Shown here: positions 10,385 through 21,000 of the stretch, in pieces
How positions within the stretch are numbered: the stretch's first letter is position 1
Layout of the letters: each line of letters opens with the position of its first letter
DNA from: Tritrichomonas foetus
Lineage: Eukaryota > Parabasalia > Tritrichomonadida > Tritrichomonadidae
Length of the DNA: 36,645 nt
Direction of reading: 5' to 3'
NCBI GenBank assembly: GCA_001839685.1
Contig: MLAK01000927.1
Coordinates: 43,155-79,799 of the forward strand
The notes under the pieces: generated by a model
Told to the model about the DNA's origin: nothing
What the model saw: only the letters and a program-made list of their open reading frames with translations
Database searches by the model: none
Translations under genes and position numbers: made by a program

Positions 10385-11167
10385 ATGACTTTTTGCGGAT
10401 ATATGGACCCTTTGAACTGGTCTTTCCGGTTCTATTTACTTGAAGCAATTGAAAAAGTTGGATTCGACGAAGGATGGGACGCTATCATTGCCCATGTCAA
10501 TCAATTATCGCTCACACTTTTGAAAACAGAGTTCAAAGTGAACGCCAGACAATGTCATTTATTTTATTTGCAAATGCTCGCTGAGTTTGGAGACTTTCGC
10601 CGATTTTCTGACCCGTTAACACTCCCTTCGCAAGAAATTAAAGATCGAATCAGGCAAATGAGGCGCGCTGAACTCCGTCATGAACTCATAATTACAAACA
10701 ATCAAATGCGCTATAATAATCACATAATTCGTCATCATGGTGCGACTCCAAATAAGAATGAGAAATTTTCAACATTTTGGAAAAGGTTCCCAACAGAAGT
10801 AAAAACCGAGTCACCTGGCCCATCACCAAATATTCTTGCTCACATTGCATCAGCAGCTAAAACATATGATTGGTTCAAAAATTTGCCTGATAACGGTCGA
10901 GGCTCTGTCGGATTGAAAGACATGACAATAGATCACATCATATCAAGGTGCGTTACAGGTGCTGTTGTTGAGCCAATTGAATTAATGAGAGACATTTTCC
11001 ATTTAATTGTTAATTTATCTTTAAGCGGAATGTCAGAAAAGGAAAAGGTTTCTGTGAATTTAATGAAGATGTATTTCCTTGACCAATTGAAGCCACTTTT
11101 AGCAGACGATCCCCGATGGGAGAAAGTTCGTCCCTATGTTGAGGGAAATGCTCCTGATGATTACTAA
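10385..11167 (+). CDS. BRD8-like protein: SANT-like N-terminus, basic helix, degenerate bromodomain
   Basis: 260 residues. The N-terminal ~60 residues have a SANT-like pattern (LLEAIEKVGFDEGWDAIIAH, then ARQCHLFYLQMLAEF), as in BRD8 and plant SANT-bromodomain proteins. Residues ~88-120 form a charged helix (IRQMRRAELRHELI) like the RVEELKK helix that follows it in BRD8. Residues ~175-245 read as a small bromodomain-like helical bundle (DMTIDHIISRCVTGAVVEPI, then LMRDIFHLIVN). The usual acetyl-lysine-anchoring Tyr-Asn pair appears to be replaced by Ser-Gly (SLSG). BRD8 is a subunit of NuA4/TIP60 histone acetyltransferase, so a nuclear chromatin role is inferred. The family call rests on pattern similarity and order of elements, not strong identity; another SANT-type nuclear protein is possible. 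Confidence 0.5.
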   Translation: MTFCGYMDPLNWSFRFYLLEAIEKVGFDEGWDAIIAHVNQLSLTLLKTEFKVNARQCHLFYLQMLAEFGDFRRFSDPLTLPSQEIKDRIRQMRRAELRHELIITNNQMRYNNHIIRHHGATPNKNEKFSTFWKRFPTEVKTESPGPSPNILAHIASAAKTYDWFKNLPDNGRGSVGLKDMTIDHIISRCVTGAVVEPIELMRDIFHLIVNLSLSGMSEKEKVSVNLMKMYFLDQLKPLLADDPRWEKVRPYVEGNAPDDY

Positions 11168-11414
11168 TTTTTTTTATTATTCATCAATAACAAAATGTAT
11201 TTAAATATTATTTTTAATAAATATCGATGTTGTTCTTTACTTCTCGAAGAATTCTATATCTTCATTAAACAATTTTTTTGATATCTCGATTTAAATCATT
11301 TCTTGGAGAAAGTAGATTATGGATAGATCCATTTTTATCATTCTTTGGTATTACACATGGTTTGATTCGCTAAGAAAATTTATCTGTTCCTGTATTGGGA
11401 AAATTTTAGAAAAT

Positions 11415-11422
11415 TATCGTTA
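11415..11422. promoter_or_regulatory. Possible Myb recognition element
   Basis: TATCGTTA is the reverse complement of TAACGATA, resembling the Myb recognition elements described for the Trichomonas vaginalis ap65-1 promoter (as recalled). It lies about 10 bp upstream of the initiator of the following gene. A short word like this can occur by chance. Confidence 0.3.
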
Positions 11423-11430
11423 TGGTCAAA

Positions 11431-11435
11431 TCACT
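11431..11435 (+). promoter_or_regulatory. Initiator element of the two-TM protein gene
   Basis: TCACT fits TCA+1-Py-(T/A), with +1 at 11433 and a 27-nt leader before the ATG at 11460. Confidence 0.45.
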
Positions 11436-11459
11436 GTTAAATAACTGCTGATTAGGAAG

Positions 11460-11942
11460 ATGGAATGCGAACTCTCTTTGATTGTGAAAGGTGGAAACGA
11501 AAAACTTACGATCTCAGATATGCGAAAAATGATTGAAAAAGATCCATCGATTAGTTTAAAAGAGAAGATTCAAGGCGGAAAATTAAAACTTCAATGGCCT
11601 CATGCAAGACCTGAGCCAACTGGAGAAGTCAGAGCAAAATTAATTCATGACAGAATGCACAAGAAGAATCCAATAGAACTCGAAGCAAAGGATATAAAGC
11701 CGTCTAAGCTGAAAAATGTTTCGGGAATTTTTACTCTAATTATTACAATTCCATGTGTCGCATTTTCATTAAACATGTTCTTCAGATGGCTTGGATTTAG
11801 TGAGAATAGTTCCAAAACAGCCGCTATTATTGGTGGATTGATATCATTCTTTGTTGAACTCGGTCTTATCATTATTCATGCTTGGAAAGAAGAACAGCAA
11901 CAAAAAGTTGCAGAAAAGATGTTTAAGTATCATATTCATTAA
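11460..11942 (+). CDS. Two-TM membrane protein, possibly Vma12/TMEM199-like V-ATPase assembly factor
   Basis: 160 residues. A soluble, charged N-terminal half (~85 residues) precedes two hydrophobic segments, about 88-111 (SGIFTLIITIPCVAFSLNMF) and 117-140 (KTAAIIGGLISFFVELGLII), joined by a short loop. The C-terminal tail is short, polar and ends in HIH. This layout, the Lys-rich stretch before TM1 and an acidic residue inside TM2 (FFVELGLII) recall Vma12/TMEM199, ER-resident proteins that assemble the Vo sector of the V-ATPase. The similarity is of shape and a few positions only, so an unrelated ER hairpin protein is possible. It has its own initiator and lies 292 bp after the preceding gene on the same strand. 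Confidence 0.4.
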   Translation: MECELSLIVKGGNEKLTISDMRKMIEKDPSISLKEKIQGGKLKLQWPHARPEPTGEVRAKLIHDRMHKKNPIELEAKDIKPSKLKNVSGIFTLIITIPCVAFSLNMFFRWLGFSENSSKTAAIIGGLISFFVELGLIIIHAWKEEQQQKVAEKMFKYHIH

Positions 11943-12155
11943 TTGCTCAAAATGAATATTCTCTATTTTTTTTCTTTTTTGAAGTTATATTTAAATCTTC
12001 TATCTAGAAACTATCTCCATTCTCTTTTTATAATTATCAATATCTGTATATGTAATCTGGTTGTAAGAAAAATCGCATCAATATGATTAGAAAATTCAAT
12101 TATTAATTGGGCGATTAAAAATTATTGATGCTCATATTTCATATAATATGTCATT

Positions 12156-12176
12156 AATGGAGGAAATTCCTCCATT
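12156..12176. promoter_or_regulatory. 21-bp perfect palindrome upstream of the solenoid gene
   Basis: AATGGAGGAA and TTCCTCCATT are perfect 10-bp inverted arms around one central A. It lies 25 bp upstream of the initiator of the next gene and is much more GC-rich than its surroundings. The position suggests a binding site for a dimeric regulator; no known trichomonad motif is recognised. Confidence 0.45.
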
Positions 12177-12199
12177 CAGAATCCGATTCATTCCTTTTT

Positions 12200-12204
12200 T
12201 CACT
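12200..12204 (+). promoter_or_regulatory. Initiator element of the first alpha-solenoid gene
   Basis: TCACT fits TCA+1-Py-(T/A); +1 is 12202, leaving only 6 nt before the ATG at 12208. This favours the upstream ATG over the in-frame ATG at codon 14. Confidence 0.5.
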
Positions 12205-12207
12205 TGA

Positions 12208-13797
12208 ATGAACCTCGACTACAAAACAAATGAATATTCCACAAAGATGAACATACTAACTCTAGATAATCTTCACAATAAAGAAAACGCCAAATTGATT
12301 GATGAAGATTTTCTCAATAATGTTATCTTTTTAGTTTCTGAATTTCAAAATGCAATTGAATTATCCAATTTTACGAAAACAAGCCAATTAAGTTCCCTTT
12401 TAATCCAGATTTTCAAGAAAAAAGATTTTTATTTCACAAATGAGATATTCTCTATTTTTCAAGATTTTCTCAATTTTCTTATCAATTCATTGAATGAAAT
12501 GAGTTCAATTGAAATGTCCAGTCAAATTATCGAAATAATCATTTTACTTCTGTCACAAAATGATGAATTTAATGTGTCTCAGCTTTCTTCTTTTAACTTC
12601 TTTAATTTTCTTTATACTTGTTTTCTTCCTGCTTCAAATAATACCATTTTGGTTCTCAGATTGACTTCTGCCATTCTCAGAGATAATTTCGACGCTTTTG
12701 AGAATTTTGTCAAGTTCGACTTTATAAATTTTATTTTTTCAAATTTTGACAACTTTTCAAAAGATTTAAAAGCAATTTCATGTAAAATAATCATTGATGC
12801 AATTCAAATCAACGACAATTTCCGTGAAACTGAATTGGATTTATTAACAAATCCAGAATTTGTTGAATTTATTGAAGATAAAATGTTTGATTTTGAAAAT
12901 CAATCATTTTTCATTCTTAATTTGATAAAAACTGCACTTGAATTTGGATACAGCTCTGAAAAACTTTATATTTATCCCAATTTACTTGTAAAAGTGAAAG
13001 ACATCGAATCAGTTTCTAAAATTCTGGAAATTCTCAAAATTATATTCCAAAAAAATGAAGAAGAAGAAACTATTTTTACTTTTCAATGGGAGTTTTTCGC
13101 TCCAATCGTTAACAAAGTTTACCAAAATAGCACAGACAAAAACTATTTTCATTCAAACATATTTACTGAAAGCAATTTTAATGGAAATAGTCAGAAAGAA
13201 AACAACCAGAATGAAAGTATTCAGAATGATTTTAATGCAGATAATCTCAATCATGATTCGATCAATTTTGACTGTTTTATTGCTAAAAATATCTATGAAA
13301 ATGATTTCCATTCCTATGAAGATAGTTTGAATAATGAAATAATATTAGCAGCATGTGAATTGATTACTTCGATTTTTCAAAGAAGCAGGGAATTAACTGT
13401 AAATTGTATAACCAAAAATGTAAACATTGTTGAATTTTTGTTGTATCTTGTAAGTGAAAAAAATTATAAAATTAAAGAGGCTGCTTTGAAAGCCCTCGCT
13501 ACTTTATCTAATAATAATTTTATTTCTGTATTGATGGAGACCAATTATATTTCAATGCTTGTTGAATTCCTGGAAGCATCAGAAACGTCATTCATTAAAA
13601 TCGTCATAAACTCACTTTTATTACTGGTTTTCTATGCTGAAGAGGGGAATGAAACATCTAAAATAATTAAAAATCATTTTGTAGAGGCTGATTTATTGGA
13701 AAGAGTTGACTGTGTTCTATCAAATGAAAGTCTTGATGCTGAAATTCATAAACTTTTGTTAGTTTTATTTCATCATGCATCAAATTTATATGAATAA
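12208..13797 (+). CDS. ARM/HEAT-like alpha-solenoid protein of unknown function
   Basis: 529 residues, predicted almost wholly helical. It shows repeated amphipathic helices rich in Leu, Ile, Phe and Asn, e.g. IIEIIILLLSQ, then KIKEAALKALATLSNNNF near residues 419-436, the latter a clear armadillo-style helix. An Asn/Ser-rich acidic segment around residues 310-350 (NFNGNSQKENNQNESIQND) interrupts the solenoid and looks like a disordered loop. There is no signal peptide, TM segment or catalytic motif. Such divergent ARM-like proteins seem to be abundant in trichomonads and usually lack an assigned role; scaffold or transport functions are typical of the fold. It is similar in style, not obviously in sequence, to the solenoid gene at 28647. 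Confidence 0.7.
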   Translation: MNLDYKTNEYSTKMNILTLDNLHNKENAKLIDEDFLNNVIFLVSEFQNAIELSNFTKTSQLSSLLIQIFKKKDFYFTNEIFSIFQDFLNFLINSLNEMSSIEMSSQIIEIIILLLSQNDEFNVSQLSSFNFFNFLYTCFLPASNNTILVLRLTSAILRDNFDAFENFVKFDFINFIFSNFDNFSKDLKAISCKIIIDAIQINDNFRETELDLLTNPEFVEFIEDKMFDFENQSFFILNLIKTALEFGYSSEKLYIYPNLLVKVKDIESVSKILEILKIIFQKNEEEETIFTFQWEFFAPIVNKVYQNSTDKNYFHSNIFTESNFNGNSQKENNQNESIQNDFNADNLNHDSINFDCFIAKNIYENDFHSYEDSLNNEIILAACELITSIFQRSRELTVNCITKNVNIVEFLLYLVSEKNYKIKEAALKALATLSNNNFISVLMETNYISMLVEFLEASETSFIKIVINSLLLLVFYAEEGNETSKIIKNHFVEADLLERVDCVLSNESLDAEIHKLLLVLFHHASNLYE

Positions 13798-14064
13798 AAT
13801 AAATGCGATATCATTAAAACTATCCTATTTTAAAGTTGACATTTAAGTTATGAAATTTATCCACAAAATCATAAAAAAGACAGAAACTATTATTTGTCAT
13901 CTAAAGTTCTTGAACATATTTGGAAAAATTCTTTATTACTGACGAATGAAATATTGGTAATGACTGTAAACACAGAAAGCTGAAAGAGACATAAATAAAA
14001 AGTTTTAGTTTGACTAAAAAGAGTTATTATTTGAACGAATTTAGCCAAAATTCATTTATTTATT

Positions 14065-14808
14065 CTAAAGCATGCTAATAAGTGTTTTCATGCCAAGTTG
14101 AATGTTATCTTCAAGCTCTGGATCATCTGCTTTTCCACCATCATCTTCAACATTCAAATACGTGTGTGCAAAATCGATAATACAAGATCTCATTCCATTT
14201 TCTGGATGATCGCCATCATATCCAATTAACACTGAACTAGCATACATTCTAAAACCTGGATATTTTTGACGTGTTTCTGAAAGCTTGTCAAGGATGACTT
14301 GCATTTGCTCCTTGCATTGGTTCTTCAACTCAGAAGGAACAAATTCGTTCACAACATTTTTGAGTTCATCATGTGAATATTTCAAACCTTGAACTTTGTC
14401 CCAATGGTTTGTCACTTTTCCGGATTTTCTTATTTTTGCATCAATCAAGCGAATTCCATGAGAGTTTGTTGTTGTTCCCTTCTGCTTTTCAACAAGGCCG
14501 TCAATTTTTGCTTGTGGTGCAGACAAATCCCAATGTCTGGTTCCGATTTTCAAATCTGCCAAGCATGGCGACTCCCATCCGGCCGTCATGTCTGAAATGA
14601 CGATGCTGCCATCATGAATGCCGTAAAACTTCGGAATAATGGAAATGAGTGGCGTATTTTGGAGGACTTGATAAGCGTTTCCTTCACGATGATCGAGCGG
14701 TTTTGAAATGCATGGAATAATGACACGGCATTTATTGATACGTCCGTGTCCACCACCTTGTGTATCTGACTTTCCTTCTTGTTCAACTGTGAAGAATTCT
14801 TTTTGCAT
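14065..14808 (-). CDS. Inositol polyphosphate kinase (IPMK/IP6K/IP3K family)
   Basis: 247 residues from the ATG at 14808. The frame extends upstream to a GTG at 14838, but there is no ATG there, and an initiator ends 4 nt upstream of this start. Family motifs: PxxxDxKxG as PCLADLKIG at 81-89 (D85, K87), where inositol phosphate is bound; SSVLIGYDGD near 193, matching the SSLL-type motif; and IIDFAH with D212, the metal/ATP-site Asp. The length is near that of plant IPMK and amoebal kinases, shorter than animal IP3-3-kinases, and no calmodulin-binding extension is present. The exact step (IP3 to IP5, or IP6 pyrophosphorylation) cannot be decided from the sequence. Same strand as the HYDIN gene and 223 bp downstream of it, but with its own initiator. 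Confidence 0.9.
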   Translation of the reverse strand: MQKEFFTVEQEGKSDTQGGGHGRINKCRVIIPCISKPLDHREGNAYQVLQNTPLISIIPKFYGIHDGSIVISDMTAGWESPCLADLKIGTRHWDLSAPQAKIDGLVEKQKGTTTNSHGIRLIDAKIRKSGKVTNHWDKVQGLKYSHDELKNVVNEFVPSELKNQCKEQMQVILDKLSETRQKYPGFRMYASSVLIGYDGDHPENGMRSCIIDFAHTYLNVEDDGGKADDPELEDNIQLGMKTLISML

Positions 14809-14812
14809 GCGA

Positions 14813-14817
14813 TGTGA
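14813..14817 (-). promoter_or_regulatory. Initiator element of the inositol polyphosphate kinase gene
   Basis: On the minus strand this is TCACA, fitting TCA+1-Py-(T/A). The +1 A at 14815 gives a leader of only 6-7 nt and decides the start at 14808 against the upstream GTG-initiated extension. Confidence 0.6.
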
Positions 14818-15031
14818 TGTATTCAATTGATTATTCACTACATTTGAATGTAATCAACCATATAATGATTTAATCAGAAAGACAATGGCCATTTATATGC
14901 TTAAATTTTTTCAGGCATATGATGAAATAATTGAAAAGAATTTTGACCATTTGAAATGGTCATTTATAAATACATAGGTAAAGAACGATAAAAAGAATAT
15001 AGTGGTAAAATATAGACTCTATACTTACATT

Positions 15032-18000
15032 TTACATAATATTATTATTACTGTTTGGCATAATTCTACCAACGATAAGCATTGTCACTCTTACATTATG
15101 TTCTGGAATTTGGAATTCAAATAACTTTTCAACAGTTTTCACAGAAGAAGGTAAATAAGTGAATGATGCAACATGCTTTTTGCCACTTGATACAAAAGCA
15201 TTTGGTGTATCACAAAAAATAGAACCATGTGAAGTATCATACACAACTGACCAGGCAATTTCATAAGGAGCTGAAGTTGGATTTATGATGTCGAATTTCT
15301 TAGTTGATCTTGATCCAACTGCCGGTGAGAAAATTTCAATAACTTTAACATCCTCTGGCAATTCTTGTGTATAATCAGGATGTCTCCTTCCACTACTGAT
15401 ATAATCAGACATTTCAACATTGAAATGACATAATGGTCTCCTTGAGAATCCGGTGACAACAATTTCAGGTGGTTTCATTTGTGATAAATATGGAATGTCG
15501 CAAATTAAAACTGCTGAGAAATCATCAACTTCTTCAGGCGCAAATTTAACTTTGAATGTTGTTGATTGACCTGCTTCAATATAACCTGAATTTGGTTGAA
15601 CATAGAAAGGTGGTTTGTTTCCTCTTCCGTATTCAGTTCTTAAGCATTGAAGTTTGGCAACAATCCATTGGTATTCAAATCTAATCATTGATGTATTTGT
15701 TAATTTGCATTCTACAACACGAGATTGATACATCATTGTTGGTGCAAATTCTATTTCAGTTGTATCCAACGAATACTTAATATAATCGGAAATAGCATTC
15801 ACTTTGAGCATCAAATCTTTATATTTTCCTTGGATGATAGTATTTTCCGGTTCTGGTTTTATTTCAGTCACTCGAACAATTTCTTCATCTGATGGTTCAG
15901 GCTCTGGTGGAGTTGGTGGTACATTTGAAGAACTATGCGTATTATGATTTTCTTTATGTGCACCTTTTCGACGACCTGATGTTAGTTTATCTTGTTTTTG
16001 GGCTTCGTATTGTTGTAAAGCTTGTTGGTATTGCTGCTGTTTTAATTGTCCTTTTGATAAAAACTTGACAATTTTTTGGGTATCATCCCAATCAGGAGCG
16101 AAAATATCTTTCATTGTTATTTTATTCCATTGACACATAATCTTCAATGCATTTAATTTTTGAGGCTTTTCACTGAAAAAGACAACTTTAATTGTTTTTG
16201 TCTTTCCAAGTCTTAAGTGACCACATGAAGGTGAAAACACAAAGTCATTGTGACTATTCCAATGGAATTTAATATCATTTGTACTAACATTTCTCATTGT
16301 GAATGAAGAAACAAGTTGTCTACCAACAATATTATCTTTGAAAATCAAAGTTCCATCATCATCTGAAAGTCCTTCGAAGGACACATCTTCACTATATCCT
16401 TCACCAGTAAAGACTAAATTAAGACTCGCTTTTGGATTGTCAAGAACAGATATTGCGATATCGAATTGGCTCTTTCTAACTTTTTCTGGCTGAAAAATAA
16501 CAGGGAGATTTAATATTCGATCTTGTTCAAGAACAAATTCTTCAGTTGTTTCGACATCATTTAGAACAAAATCTGGTGAAGCTCTTGCTGCAATAGAAAG
16601 TCGTGCATTAATTAAACCATCATTTTTAATAGCAATGGTTTTATCTTTCGTAAATCCAACAAGCGTTTTCCCAAGGTTGAAAGTGAATGAATTTGCTTTT
16701 GTGCTTTTACATTCTTGTTGTGATAGCATCGAAATATTTGGTAAAGTACCAATCGCTTCAATACCAAATCTAAGGCATTTTGTATCAGGATTTGTTCCAT
16801 TTCTAACGAGAGCTTCGAATACAGCTTGGAACTTATCTTGTGTAACAGGGAGGAAAGATAATTTTACTGTCGCTTTTCCATTAGGTGGTATATTGACTGT
16901 TTTATCACTGACTTCAAATGGGAAATTAGCTTTACTAACTTTAGCTTTATTATTTGTTGTTATATTAATATCGACAATAATAGGAATTGGCTGTGGATTA
17001 ATCAAAGTCACAGGTACGGTTTCTTTTTGTTGTAGAATAAGTGGTGCAAAGTGTAGAACCTGCTCATCTTCAAGAAAAGCAGTTGTGTTTGTGATTCTTG
17101 CAAGATCAAATCTGAGACATAAATGAGTGCCTTCAAATATTTGATCATATAAAGTTGTTTCAATTCCAGGAATATACGTGTTACCGCTTACATCGAATTG
17201 AATTCCATCAGGAACTGCCTTTGGATCAACATCAGTGATTTTTATTGATGTAGTTGACTTTGAAAAACCAGGTAAAGCACAATTGAAGTCTACATCAATT
17301 GTAGCAGTACCATTTGGTTGAACCACACCCACTGATGGAACAAATAAGAAGCTTCCAACTTGAACATTTTTCTCATTTCCTTTTCTTGGTCTTCCTTTTC
17401 CTGAAGGAGGTGTTCGAACAGGTGTTTTCTTTTTATTTTTAGTATCCTGAATAACAGTTTCAATTGGGATAATAGCCCCATTGGGTTTCGCCATAATTTC
17501 ATATTCAAATGGGAAAACTCCAGTATTAGATATTTTGAACTGCTTTGTTACCATTACATTGACAGCAGTTGAGCCAAAGTCGATACTCTTTAATGGTTCA
17601 ACTGTGAATGATGAATATAATGTTGTTGCTGAAAATGAAAGAGGTAATTCAGCAGTAATAGTGTTTGTCAAAGAATCGGTAATACATAATGATATTCCTT
17701 TCATGTTCGTAAAGTTAACAATTCTGTTGGCACAAAAAGAAAAATTAATGGTCGTTGGGTTGTTTCCAGGCTGCAAAGTACCTTCTAAAGGTGAAATATT
17801 GAAAAGTTTTTGCACTCTTTGATTTGCAATACATATCTTGAATAGTGATGGATATTTCCCTTTGTTTTTCAGAATGCATGGAATCATTTTAGTTTGACCA
17901 ACTTTGAGTGAGCCATACATAAGATGATCCAAGCCTTTAGGGAATTGGAAATCAAAGTTTACATCAAATGCTTCAGATGTGACAACTATTTGAGTGGTTG

Positions 18001-21000
18001 AAAAAATTCTTGCTTTTTCACTATCAAGCACTTCAATGGAAATATTCTTTTTAACAATCAATGGTTTAGAGGATGTAAACATACAAGTTAATCCAAATAC
18101 TTGTTTTGGTTTCAATGTACCCTCTACTTGATTAAATGTAAAGTTTGGACCGAGTTGATTGCATCCTTTAAGTCTCCAAAATGCATGAAGTTTTCCTGTA
18201 TTCTTAAGATCAATTCTTAATGTTTTTTGTTGATTCAAAAGTAATTTTTCAAAATCAAATGTTTTTATGTTCATATCAATTGTTGGAGCACAACCCTCTG
18301 CAACCAAATAATACATAATTGGGTCTGGTTGATCTTTAATAGTGAATGTTAGGCCAGTTTTATATAAATCTGGAATTACTGGATGAGCACCAAAATTAAA
18401 ATCATAGATATTTCCTGGCTGGACTGTAAAAGTTGGTTTTTCAATCCACCAAATAGATTTTTGTCCTGAATCAGTTAATGTTGCTGTAATTTCAGTGGGG
18501 AAAAGAGAATTATTTTCTAATTTGATGGTTTGATGATAATGTGGTTGTGCTTTTCCAACTCTATCTTTTACAACAAGAATAGACCCAAAGTGGAATTCTT
18601 GTGGATCAGTTGCGAATGTATATGATATTTTGTTATCGACTTTTCTCTGTGTTTTTGGAAATATGTCAGTTACATTTCTATTAATGTCTGGATAGGCAAC
18701 TAACCCATGAACAAAGAGTTTTGCGGTTTCTGCTTTCGCATTTAGAATGTTAAATGTTAAAATATCACTGTAATCACCAATTAATTTGCCATCAAACATA
18801 ACTGTCAATGTGATCTCTGATTTTGGTTCAATTTCCCATCTCTTTGTTCTTTTAGAAATGTCAATATCTTCAGGTAAAGCTGGAGTCTGGCTATCTTTAG
18901 AATGTGATGTCCGAGATTTTCTTCCATTTCTTTTACCAGAAGATGATTGAGGGCGACTATCGGGAAACAATTCCGAAAGGTCAGTTGTTGGTTCTTCAAC
19001 AACAAGTGAAAAGAAATCAGGTTGATCTTGAAGTGTAATCTTCTTTAAATCTGGTACTGTTGTGATCATTCGAGGTTGAGGAATCAATTTGGTAAATGCT
19101 TTTTCTTTTAGAGAATTCAATGAAGGTAAGAATTTCATAATTTCTGCATTAATTTCATCTACTGTTCCTGTAACATTAACTACCAAAGTATTCATATTAC
19201 TATATGAAATGGCAGGTGGTGAAAGATCTTTTGACCTAGAACCAGGCATTGGGGTTGGATTTCGATTATTAGCTTTGGCTTCTTCATCAGGTTTTTCATT
19301 TTGGTCTTCCTCACCATTTCTTTCCTTTTTTCCACCGGTATCTTCGTCTTCATCTTCGTTATCACAAGCAGTATCTACAGACGTCTCCATAAGAAGATCA
19401 ATTGGATCAACCACTTGGAAACATTCACCTCCTTCTTGAAGTCGTTGAGCTATAGATCCTACAATGAATTGATACTGAATCACAGATTTGGGAATTGGTT
19501 CCTGAGGTAATCCTCCCTTTCGTCTTGGTTTTGGAGGCAGTTGTTGCTGTTGCTGTTCATCACTTCCTTCAGGCTTTGGACGATGGTGTTTTGACTTACT
19601 TTCTCCTTCATTTCCTTCCTTTTTCTCAGATCTATGCGATCTCCGACTTGATTTGTCGCCACGTGACCTTGAAGCACTTGAGTGAGATTTATGACGTGAA
19701 CTATGATGCCTGGAGCCAGATGTTGCAGCTACCTCCTCTAAAGCACTTTTAAGTAATCTTTTTCTTAGTGCTTGGCGCTTTGAATCTACTTCTTCTTGTT
19801 GTTCCTCAGTAAGTTCACCATATTGTTCTTCTGTCATATTAAATAGCATTTTCTTTTCAGTATGCTGTTCAACTCTCTTCTTCCTTCTTTCACGAGCTTT
19901 TATTAGCTCATCTCTGGTATTTAAGACTGATTCTGGAGCTTTGAGTGCAATGTGAAAAACATAATGGCCATCAAGTGCAGCAAGAATATATGCAAGTGCC
20001 TGCTCAGCTCCAGATAGGTTTGCATGTTGAAATACCATTAGTGGATTCTTAGCAAGTTCTGCATCAACATTTTTTGTCTTTAAGCAGTGTGAAAGAAAAT
20101 TATCTAAATCAGGTGGGTCAGGAAGAACATCGAGACCATCAATAATAAATCCATTTGAACAACTTTGCTCGGATATAGCTTGAGAAAACTGTTCAACAAA
20201 TTCAGCTTGTGATGATTCTGGGTTTTCCAAAATCTCTTTCCATATCTCTTTTAATGATAATACAGGTGCACCATCCATATACTTAGATATGGCTGCACAT
20301 ACAGTTGTCTTTCCTGATCCTGAAACTCCACTTACAATTACACAAATTGAGAATTTGGCACTTTTAGAGTTCGTAAATTGAATTGCTGATTCATCTTCTG
20401 GTTGTGGCACAATTTTTCCTGTTTGTTCAACCATCACTTGATCCACAAGCAGCTGTAGATCGAATTGTGATGAAAGAACTGTAATTGGATAAGCTGTAGG
20501 ATTTATTAACTTAACATCCATTGTTGTGTGATCACTATAAGGTGTAATAGGTGGCAGATGAAGCTCGGGGGGATCAAATAAAACTCGAAGTTGCACTCCA
20601 TATCCTCTTAATGTAATGATTGATGGTTGAGTATTGTGTTTGATTTTAATTGGGAATTGCATAGAATATGATTTTTCATTTACTGGAGAAAAGGTAATTT
20701 CCACATTTTTGAATGAAGCAGGTTGTAACTTTCCAGTTGATGGGGATGCAGTAAAAACTGTTGCTGGAGTTTGAGACATTCCTCTTTGAATTACATTCAT
20801 AAACTGAGCTTCACCAAATTTAAATTCGCAAGCAACAGGATTCATATTCTGAAGTTGAATTGTAACAACATAACTTTGACCAACAATAACATTCCCAAAA
20901 TCACAATGTGTTTTTGAGAAATTAAGAGTTGGCATTGCCAATACAGCTCGAAGAACAATTAGTGATGCCATATCTTCATTTAAAATGACGGGAATTAAAA

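Noticed and set aside
14809..14838. N-terminal extension of the inositol polyphosphate kinase
   Set aside because: It begins with GTG, has no ATG, and the initiator at 14813-14817 lies inside it.
16635..17126. 163-codon plus-strand frame inside the HYDIN gene
   Set aside because: It lies antisense to a clear coding sequence and shows no domain; a shadow of HYDIN codon use.
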